DNA of 9,349 nucleotides from Helicobacteraceae bacterium (GTDB lineage: Bacteria; Campylobacterota; Campylobacteria; Campylobacterales; Helicobacteraceae). Location of the stretch: assembly GCA_029258405.1 (NCBI GenBank), contig JARHYY010000006.1, positions 1 through 9,349 on the forward strand, read 5' to 3'. Of the stretch, positions 1 to 5,427 are shown piece by piece. How positions within the stretch are numbered: the first letter of the stretch is position 1; each line of letters starts with the position of its first letter. The notes below the pieces were generated by a model that was given only the letters and a program-made list of their open reading frames with translations, had not been told where the DNA came from and made no database searches. Position numbers and translations under genes: made by a program.

Positions 1-1
1 C

Positions 2-136
2 TTCCGCCCACTCAATGGAGCAGCAGGACCACAGCAAGTTGATTTAGAGCTTGGGCAAAATGGTACCACAAGTGATTTCTTAGGTATTACAGGCACAGCT
101 GAAGAGAGCTTTACAAGGAGCTATGAATATCTCTAA
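2..136 (+). CDS. C-terminal fragment of an unrecognised protein
   Basis: An open frame runs from the window edge to a TAA at 134-136 and gives 44 residues. The fragment is rich in Gly, Thr, Gln and Glu (for example DLELGQNG and LGITGTAEE) and ends in SYEYL. It has no membrane segment or cysteine, a composition compatible with an exported, flagellar or other extracellular protein, but I do not recognise the family. The frame reads as coding rather than as a shadow: it has no stop in 44 codons and mostly well-behaved residues. Its last 26 bases overlap the 3' end of the minus-strand transferase gene at 111-1679, so the two genes converge with no room for a terminator between them. Confidence 0.6.
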   Translation, partial: FRPLNGAAGPQQVDLELGQNGTTSDFLGITGTAEESFTRSYEYL

Positions 137-1679
137 GCAAGCGTACAAAAACATCTTTAGAATGCCCAAGGTTAAAAACCATATCTTTTCTGTATTGTTC
201 AATATTGCTTCGTATTTGTTCATTATCATCATTAAGGCTCTTTTGGAGATTAAGAGCAATTTCTAAAAGCGTTTGTGCATCAAAAGCAACCCTATGCAAG
301 ATAGGGTCATCATAAGAAAACCCAAAATTTTGCACTCTTAAATCAAAAGTAGGAATAGGAGGGGCATAGAGAATAGTAGGAATAAGTGTACTTAATGGTG
401 TGCTATATGCTACGCTAGAAGAATCAGAAATAACAATACTTTTATAGAGCATATCAAGTTCAATATCTCTACTTTCATCAAGGCTAAAATTTTCATTTAC
501 AGGTAGCATATCCTTATAAGCAATTTCTGCTCCAAGATAGCTATTGAGATTAAGCGTAGCGGGGTGCAAGCGGAGCACAACCTTTAAAGAATGTTTTAAA
601 AAAAGTTTTATAGCATCAAGAATATATGATAGAGCAGTTGAACGAGGGATAAAAACAAATTGCTGTATTTTATGGCTCTTTGGAGTAGCCTTTAGCTTCA
701 AATCAAGACGAGATGAACCAACCTTTAAAATTTTTGTAGATATATTAAGCTCTTTAAAAATCTTCTCATAGCATTGTTGTGATCGCTTATCAATAGCACA
801 ATAATAGTCAAAACCAAAAAAATATTCACGAATGAAAGCATGCAAGTTCTCTTGCTTACACGCCATAGGAGAAAACTGAAATGCTTCTGAAAAGGTATGC
901 CCAAGCCCAATATTGATTTTTCTACCTAGGGCGATTTGGGGTATAATGCCAGAGAGTGTAAGGCACATTTTCTTTGTAGTAAAGAAATCAACCAAAATCC
1001 AAGGTGCAATAATTACAGGAATGTCTTTGCAATATTCCTTATACTGCTCATAATATGAATATGTAGCAAAATAGTACTCAATATCATACCCCTCTTTTAT
1101 GAGCGATTCAGCAATTTCTCGCGTACGACTTGGGGCAAAATGGATAGAAAAACCTTCAGTAATTTCTAGGTGATAGTTCTGCAAGCTAAGCTGTTTTTGA
1201 ATTTTTTTGCAATATAAAAAGGCTCTATGTGCTAGATACTCCAATGCCTCTGCACGAATATAGCGACAAAATAAATCAAAAAAATAGTAATAGTGCATTA
1301 TAGATGGGCTTGGAAAAATATGAAGCACCCTATTATCCTCAAGCAATTCATAGCCCCCCCCAGCTACTGTTTCTTGCTCTATCATATTGCCTAATAAAAA
1401 TGCGGCATATGCTCTGCCATCAGCAAAAGGCACTTTAGATTCAAGGCATTTTGATACAAGTATTTCTTGCACATCTCCCGCACAAACAAGCACATAAGCA
1501 CCGCTATTAAGTATTTCTTGTTTTTTGTTACAAAGAGCAGTTTCAGGCATACTATCATCAATAAATTCAAACTCTGCAGCAGGCAAACAATCTTTTAAGA
1601 TGCGAAAAATAATAAGCGAACAACCACCATTTGGGTAAATATAATATTTTTTATATCCTAACAAATAACTAAAATCCAT
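111..1679 (-). CDS. Two-domain surface-polysaccharide transferase (nucleotide-binding-like N-terminus plus CDP-glycerol glycerophosphotransferase-like GT-B region), phase-variable G8 tract
   Basis: 522 residues. Residues about 12-90 look like a Rossmann-type nucleotide-binding fold: a hydrophobic strand then NGG near 17-19, an acidic FIDDS at the end of a later strand (39-43), and a VLVCAG strand (63-68). Residues about 175-520 resemble the TagB/TagF CDP-glycerol glycerophosphotransferase clan of GT-B enzymes: GLGHTF (258-263), VGSSRLDL (320-327), FVFIPRSTA (341-349), RLHP (370-373) and the SDSSSVAYSTP loop (418-428). By family, such enzymes move glycerophosphate or a sugar from a nucleotide donor to a surface polymer on the cytoplasmic side; the actual donor cannot be read. 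A G8 tract encodes Gly107-109 at the domain junction and is in frame here. The ATG is preceded by AAGGA at 5-base spacing, and a TATAAT lies about 40 bases upstream, so the gene probably has its own promoter. It is the last gene of the minus-strand block. Confidence 0.75.
   Translation of the reverse strand: MDFSYLLGYKKYYIYPNGGCSLIIFRILKDCLPAAEFEFIDDSMPETALCNKKQEILNSGAYVLVCAGDVQEILVSKCLESKVPFADGRAYAAFLLGNMIEQETVAGGGYELLEDNRVLHIFPSPSIMHYYYFFDLFCRYIRAEALEYLAHRAFLYCKKIQKQLSLQNYHLEITEGFSIHFAPSRTREIAESLIKEGYDIEYYFATYSYYEQYKEYCKDIPVIIAPWILVDFFTTKKMCLTLSGIIPQIALGRKINIGLGHTFSEAFQFSPMACKQENLHAFIREYFFGFDYYCAIDKRSQQCYEKIFKELNISTKILKVGSSRLDLKLKATPKSHKIQQFVFIPRSTALSYILDAIKLFLKHSLKVVLRLHPATLNLNSYLGAEIAYKDMLPVNENFSLDESRDIELDMLYKSIVISDSSSVAYSTPLSTLIPTILYAPPIPTFDLRVQNFGFSYDDPILHRVAFDAQTLLEIALNLQKSLNDDNEQIRSNIEQYRKDMVFNLGHSKDVFVRLLRDIHSSL
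1354..1361 (-). repeat. G8 homopolymer (coding strand) inside the two-domain transferase
   Basis: Eight consecutive C on the + strand, read as GCT GGG GGG GGC TAT on the coding strand (Ala-Gly-Gly-Gly-Tyr, Gly107-109). The present length keeps the gene open. With seven G the frame ends at a TAA about 20 codons later; with nine G it reads GGG CTA TGA and stops at once. Such tracts are known slipped-strand switches in Helicobacter and Campylobacter surface genes. Confidence 0.85.
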
Positions 1680-1719
1680 TAATATTCCTTAAGCATTTAT
1701 ATAGGTTATGCTCTCAAAC

Positions 1720-1725
1720 ATTATA
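1720..1725 (-). promoter_or_regulatory. -10 box TATAAT for the two-domain transferase gene
   Basis: A perfect TATAAT on the minus strand, ending about 40 bases before the ATG at 1679, in the sequence TATGTTATAATG. No clear -35 hexamer is seen, which is usual for vegetative promoters in this group. It lies downstream of the broken short ORF, so the transferase can be expressed independently of it. Confidence 0.55.
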
Positions 1726-1784
1726 ACATAATAGCTCTATAAGGATATTAATATATGTTGATTGAATGCTTTAGTTTTCTTTAT

Positions 1785-2109
1785 TTACCTTTCAAAATCA
1801 TCTACTTCTGTATAATGGTTTGGTTTTGGGTAATAATAGAGATTATCCTGTTCTTTCAAAGCAGTATGTATAAAACTTATGGCAAAGTCTTTTTCTTTTT
1901 GGGTTATCAAAGGGTAGTTAAAAGACATAATTATGCCCCCCCGCTATTGTCATATTCTAATTGCTTTATGATCTTATACATTGTATCGCTAAAAAATTAT
2001 CAATATATGTTTCTTTAAAAACTATATCATGAAATATATTGTGTAGCGATAAGGTATTAAGAATACTTTGAGTTTTTGTTTTTTTGAAATTTAAAATGTG
2101 AACATACAT
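1785..2109 (-). pseudogene. Short frameshifted ORF with a G7 tract between the amidotransferase and the two-domain transferase
   Basis: Twenty-two bases after the amidotransferase stop is a strong Shine-Dalgarno (AAAGGA, 5-base spacing) and ATG at 2109. This opens a 47-codon frame starting MYVHILNFKKT and ending at TAA 1966-1968. Overlapping it in a second frame is an ORF from ATG 1981 (MYKIIKQLEYDNS) that enters a G7 tract and stops just after it. A third frame continues from ATG 1928 for 47 codons (MSFNYPLITQKEK...) to TAA at 1785-1787. One extra G joins frames two and three into a 65-residue protein with Ser-Gly-Gly-Gly at the tract. One extra T in the T6 run at 1991-1996 would also join the first frame, giving 108 residues. 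I do not recognise the product. It may be a phase-off small gene or a decaying remnant of a larger transferase; with two breaks, decay is more likely. Confidence 0.55.
1936..1942 (-). repeat. G7 homopolymer (coding strand) in the short ORF
   Basis: Seven C on the + strand. The coding strand reads AAT AGC GGG GGG GCA TAA, a stop immediately after the tract. With eight G it becomes GGG GGG GGC ATA ATT ATG and runs into the 47-codon downstream frame. Relative to the two neighbouring G8 tracts, this copy is one base short of open. Confidence 0.75.
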
Positions 2110-2131
2110 AAATGTCCTTTAAAATTAAAAT

Positions 2132-3964
2132 TTAGATTCCCCATTGTTTGCGCCATGCACAAAAGATATATATATACCAAATCTTTGCGAAATCTACACG
2201 CCCGCCATTATCAAAAGCAAATAACAAGTTATTTACATAATCTTTATTTAAATAATCCTTGCTATATTCTTTTACTATATCAATTAAATATCGTAAATCT
2301 TTTTTCATCCATTCTTCTAAAGGCACGCCAAAGCCCATCTTTGGTCTGTAAATAAGCTCATGAGGTAAAAATTGTTCTAGATATTGTTTAAAGGGAAGTT
2401 TTCCTTCGCTGTTGTTTGTTTTTTGTGTAGGAGCAAGCTGCTGCATGTAAGCAACAAAATCAATACCAAGTAGTGGTTCTCGAATCTCAAGCGAAAAATT
2501 CATGCCTGCTCGATCAGTTTTAGTTAATATATCTTCGGGTAAATAATTACAAAAATCAAAATAGCTCATGGTTGCATAGGGGCAACTTAGGCTATATTCT
2601 GCCCCCCCCACCGCTGCTAAGCCATTTATCGCAGCATCTTCTGGTCTAAAATGTGAGATTTCAGTAAAATAATGACTTATAAAATCAGGGGCTTTAAGCT
2701 GGTTTTTAATACGCAAAAATTTATCTATGCCCATTGATATTCCAAGCTTTAAGAGAATTTTTAAAGATATCTCTGCAGAAAAAAGAGAAAAGAGCCAAGA
2801 AGCTTTTAGCATTCTGTATAAGCTATATGATTCATATCGCTGTTTTGTCCAAAAATATCGCTCATAGCCTAGCCCAAGCTCATCGCCACCATCACCGCTT
2901 AGGGCTACCTTATATTTTTGGGCGATTTGTGAGACAAGCAAAAGGGTGGGGATAGCAGAGCTATCCCCAAAGGGCTCATCATATACAAAAGGGAGCTTAA
3001 AAATTAAATCTTTTGCTTCATCAACAGAGCAGATAAAGCAATGATTCTGTATGCCAAGGTTTTGTGCCACTTTGCAAGCAAACTTGCTCTCATCAAATTG
3101 AGCTTCTTTAAAGCCTATGCTAAAACTTTCAAAATTAAAACCCAAATCTTTAAGCACCGCACATACCAAAGAGCTATCCACCCCGCCGCTTAAAAGCACA
3201 CATACAGGCACATCGCTTACCATTCGCAAAGACACACTTTTATAAAGTGTGTCTTTAAAATCTTGCTGCTTCAATGTTTGAGGGTGGCTATAAAAATCTT
3301 TGACATTAAAATAGCAATGCTTTTCTACGCCCTCTTTACTCACTATCAAGTAATGCCCGCTTTCAAGTTTAAAAACATGGTTTAAAATGCTTAAGGGGGC
3401 TGGAATATAGCCCAAAGCAAAGAAAAAACTTAAGGCTTCTGTGTTTATTTCTTTTTTTAAAGCTGGGTAGGCAAAGAGCCCTTTGAGTTCAGAAGAAAAT
3501 AAAAACTTTTCATTATCTCTATAATAGTACAGAGGCTTTACGCCCACCCTGTCGCGAAAGCAATACAGCTTTTGCTCTTTGTTATCCCATATCACAAAAG
3601 CAAACATGCCATCAAAATGCTTTACGCATTCTACCCCTAGAGCACAAAAACTCTTCAAGAGCACTTCTGTATCGCTTTGTACCTCTTGTTTTAATATTTT
3701 TCTTGCAATTTCTTTATAATTATAAATCTCTCCATTAAAGACAAGCACATAACGCCCATCATCACTTATAAAGGGTTGATGAGCAAAGCTACTAAGATCA
3801 ATGATAGACAATCGGCGATGAGCAAGAGCAACCCTAGCGTTTTTTGCGTGATACACCCCGCCATCATCAGGTCCTCCATTGTGCATGCTCTCTCGCATAG
3901 TAATAATATGCTCAAAAAGCCCACAATCTCTTTCAAACTCAAAACCGCCAACAATACGACACAT
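2132..3964 (-). CDS. asnB: AsnB-type glutamine-dependent amidotransferase (asparagine synthase family), phase-variable G8 tract
   Basis: 610 residues, full length for the family. The N-terminal class II glutaminase domain begins Met-Cys, so Cys2 is the nucleophile after Met removal. It is followed by HRRLSIID (49-56), FNGEIYNY (77-84) and SDTE (97-100), which supply the glutamine-binding residues. The synthetase domain carries the ATP-pyrophosphatase loop LSGGVDSS (258-265), LSGDGGDELGLGYERY (355-370), KTDRAGM (482-488) and EIREPLLG (493-500). By family it transfers glutamine-derived ammonia to a carboxylate activated as an acyl-adenylate, in the cytoplasm. Set among glycan genes, it more probably amidates a sugar acid of a surface polymer than makes free asparagine; this is inference. 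The usual RGPDD motif reads GGPDDGG (30-36). The G8 tract falls at 452-455, just before the conserved C-terminal half. The ATG is preceded by GGGTGGAG, and the gene has its own TATAAT. Confidence 0.88.
   Translation of the reverse strand: MCRIVGGFEFERDCGLFEHIITMRESMHNGGPDDGGVYHAKNARVALAHRRLSIIDLSSFAHQPFISDDGRYVLVFNGEIYNYKEIARKILKQEVQSDTEVLLKSFCALGVECVKHFDGMFAFVIWDNKEQKLYCFRDRVGVKPLYYYRDNEKFLFSSELKGLFAYPALKKEINTEALSFFFALGYIPAPLSILNHVFKLESGHYLIVSKEGVEKHCYFNVKDFYSHPQTLKQQDFKDTLYKSVSLRMVSDVPVCVLLSGGVDSSLVCAVLKDLGFNFESFSIGFKEAQFDESKFACKVAQNLGIQNHCFICSVDEAKDLIFKLPFVYDEPFGDSSAIPTLLLVSQIAQKYKVALSGDGGDELGLGYERYFWTKQRYESYSLYRMLKASWLFSLFSAEISLKILLKLGISMGIDKFLRIKNQLKAPDFISHYFTEISHFRPEDAAINGLAAVGGAEYSLSCPYATMSYFDFCNYLPEDILTKTDRAGMNFSLEIREPLLGIDFVAYMQQLAPTQKTNNSEGKLPFKQYLEQFLPHELIYRPKMGFGVPLEEWMKKDLRYLIDIVKEYSKDYLNKDYVNNLLFAFDNGGRVDFAKIWYIYIFCAWRKQWGI
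2602..2609 (-). repeat. G8 homopolymer (coding strand) inside the amidotransferase
   Basis: Eight C on the + strand, read GTG GGG GGG GCA GAA on the coding strand (Val452-Gly-Gly-Ala-Glu). It is in frame as sequenced. Seven G gives GGG GGG CAG AAT ATA GCC TAA, and nine G gives GGG GGG GGC AGA ATA TAG. Either change truncates the protein near residue 457, before the conserved KTDRAGM and REPLLG region of the synthetase domain. Confidence 0.87.
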
Positions 3965-3983
3965 GCTCCACCCTTAAGCTTTT

Positions 3984-3998
3984 TTATAAGGCTTATAA
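3984..3998. promoter_or_regulatory. 15-bp palindrome at the amidotransferase start of transcription
   Basis: TTATAAG-G-CTTATAA is a perfect inverted repeat around one central base. It lies just downstream of the -10 box at 4003-4008, about where transcription would start, and 19 bases upstream of the ATG. The position fits a repressor operator, but AT-rich palindromes of this size can arise by chance and no regulator is encoded nearby. Confidence 0.3.
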
Positions 3999-4002
3999 CC
4001 TT

Positions 4003-4008
4003 ATTATA
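4003..4008 (-). promoter_or_regulatory. -10 box TATAAT for the amidotransferase gene
   Basis: A perfect TATAAT on the minus strand (context GATATAATAAGG), 38 bases before the ATG at 3964, in the 156-base gap after the glycosyltransferase stop. No -35 hexamer is evident. The gap is otherwise empty apart from a palindrome, so a new transcript probably starts here. Confidence 0.55.
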
Positions 4009-4120
4009 TCGTCTTTTTTTAAAGAAATTAAAAGGATTTTTGCAAAATTTTCACTGTATATAAAGCTCAAGAGATTATCTTAGCACCAAAAAAACTTTCG
4101 ATGCTTCAAGAGCTATGTGC

Positions 4121-5308
4121 CTATTGGGTTATAAGTTCTATTAAAAAGTCTAAAACCTTATCAGAAAGATTTTTAAGCCATTGATAATTTTCAGCTGTTA
4201 TAGATTTATACGAATATTTTTTATGCACATAATCCCTTATATGTATAAAAATCTCATCTGCTCTTTTTGCGTTGAAATTTTTATACAGTGTCTGGTTTGC
4301 ATATTGCTCATGGATATAATTTATTAAAGGCTTACGAGCAATAAGGGCTTCTGCTATTACCCCGCCCATGTAATACCCTACAGAAAAGCTCTCGCAAACT
4401 ATATCGCTATAATATATACCTGTCATAATATCTTTACGATTCATCTTAGGCATCCATATTACATTTTTTTCTAATCCAAGCTTATGGATAAGCTCTTTTG
4501 AAAAGGCAACATCTACCCCATATTCAAAAAATATCATTTGAGGGTTTAGGCTCTTAAACTCGTTGCACACCATAGCCAAAGCCCTAATAAGCTTGTCATT
4601 GCCTTTTTGTGTTTGTTCATCTACATTTTTAAACGCATGTCTTACATGAGAAAATAAGACAAGAGATGATTGCTCTGTTATTTTTTTGAAATCTGTGCTC
4701 CAATAGCTTTTGTTAAAAAAATGCACAATATTTTCAGGCTTGTAAATTGCATCATAAATAAGGGGTATGTATTCAAAAGCCTGCACTTTTTGCATAACTT
4801 CAAGTTTTTTTAAGCTATCACTATAGCAATTTATGGCTATAAAATCTGTGCTTGTGAGAATGATTTGTGCATTCTTGATAGCTTGTGCTTGAAGTGTGCT
4901 AAAATAGTCTAAATGTGCTCTGTGATTAGGGTTTTCAGAGGGTATAAAAAAGGGGGATTGATATACATCGCTTCCATAGGGCACAAAAATATCAATTTTG
5001 ATATTAAAATACTCTAAAAATGCTAAGGCATTGCCACAAGCAATGATGAAACGGTAAGATCTTAATGCTTCTATCTGCCACATATAATGTTGTTCTATGT
5101 TTTTGATTTCTCTAAGAAACCAATAGGCATTACCAAAGCTTAAAGAATGTGTATAAGCTCTGTGTGATAGATCATAAGTATCAGCTTCTGGGAGGAAATG
5201 TTCCATTTCAACATTGAGTAAAAATAAATGAGCTTCTAGCCCCCTATCCCGTAAATAACGCGTAAGTGCAAAGAAATTATTATTCATATTTCCAACAAGA
5301 GCTATCAT
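4121..5308 (-). CDS. GT-B fold glycosyltransferase, GT4-like
   Basis: 395 residues. It opens with a first beta strand typical of GT-B enzymes (MIALVGNMNN) and helix ALTRYLRDRG (14-23). Further on are a central FVPYGSDVY (108-116), then the C-terminal donor domain with KGNDKLIRAL (235-244), LGLEKNVIWMPKMNR (277-291), SDIVCESF (301-308) and GGVIAEALIARKPLINY (315-331). The last is the nucleotide-sugar-binding helix and loop seen in GT4-type enzymes. By family it moves a sugar from a nucleotide donor to a growing lipid-linked or surface glycan at the inner face of the membrane; donor and acceptor are unknown. It has no membrane helix of its own. Its ATG overlaps the stop of the preceding 36-codon ORF as TAATG, with AAAGGGGG as ribosome-binding site, so translation is coupled to that ORF and it probably forms one operon with the methyltransferase. 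Confidence 0.82.
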   Translation of the reverse strand: MIALVGNMNNNFFALTRYLRDRGLEAHLFLLNVEMEHFLPEADTYDLSHRAYTHSLSFGNAYWFLREIKNIEQHYMWQIEALRSYRFIIACGNALAFLEYFNIKIDIFVPYGSDVYQSPFFIPSENPNHRAHLDYFSTLQAQAIKNAQIILTSTDFIAINCYSDSLKKLEVMQKVQAFEYIPLIYDAIYKPENIVHFFNKSYWSTDFKKITEQSSLVLFSHVRHAFKNVDEQTQKGNDKLIRALAMVCNEFKSLNPQMIFFEYGVDVAFSKELIHKLGLEKNVIWMPKMNRKDIMTGIYYSDIVCESFSVGYYMGGVIAEALIARKPLINYIHEQYANQTLYKNFNAKRADEIFIHIRDYVHKKYSYKSITAENYQWLKNLSDKVLDFLIELITQ

Positions 5309-5418
5309 TAAGCCCCCTTTATATGCACAGATGGCAAAGCAATGAGATTGGGTAGGAGATTTTTAAGAAATTGTTTAAAAGGGTGATTGAATAAATTTTT
5401 GATTTTTGTATATGACAT
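5308..5418 (-). CDS. 36-residue basic amphipathic peptide, translationally coupled to the glycosyltransferase
   Basis: ATG at 5418, nine bases after the methyltransferase stop, with an AGAGG ribosome-binding site overlapping that stop. The frame ends at TAA 5308-5310, which shares a base with the glycosyltransferase ATG. The peptide begins MSYTKIKNLFNHP and continues with a Lys/Leu/Phe-rich stretch (FKQFLKNLLP, 14-23). This resembles the short basic amphipathic membrane-binding segment found at the N-terminus of some capsule glycosyltransferases (a recalled pattern, not searched). The final codons are ATA AAG GGG GCT TAA, containing the canonical -1 slippery heptamer A AAG GGG. A -1 shift there, or one extra G in the G5 run, would fuse it in frame to the glycosyltransferase as a protein of about 432 residues. 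It may be a true small protein, a leader peptide that couples translation, or the N-terminus of the enzyme split by one base. Confidence 0.6.
   Translation of the reverse strand: MSYTKIKNLFNHPFKQFLKNLLPNLIALPSVHIKGA
5314..5320 (-). promoter_or_regulatory. Candidate -1 frameshift heptamer A AAG GGG, also the glycosyltransferase Shine-Dalgarno
   Basis: The coding strand reads AT A AAG GGG GCT TAA TG. The heptamer fits X XXY YYZ in the frame of the 36-codon ORF, and the -1 frame is exactly that of the downstream glycosyltransferase (AAA GGG GGC TTA ATG). The same bases form the ribosome-binding site for the ATG at 5308. I see no strong stem-loop just downstream that would stimulate shifting. 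Confidence 0.4.
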
Positions 5419-5427
5419 ATTGCACCT

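Noticed and set aside
1755..2018. 87-codon + strand ORF with a hydrophobic start
   Set aside because: It lies opposite the three-frame short gene on the minus strand, which has a strong ribosome-binding site and better residue composition. The hydrophobic look comes from reading AT-rich coding DNA backwards.
2734..2955. Several + strand ORFs of 60-95 codons inside the amidotransferase, the methyltransferase and other minus-strand genes
   Set aside because: All lie antisense within confidently assigned genes and lack start signals or recognisable domains.
4066..4110. Inverted repeat or terminator after the glycosyltransferase
   Set aside because: The repeated TCAAGAG words are direct copies, not inverted, and no stable stem followed by a T run could be drawn.
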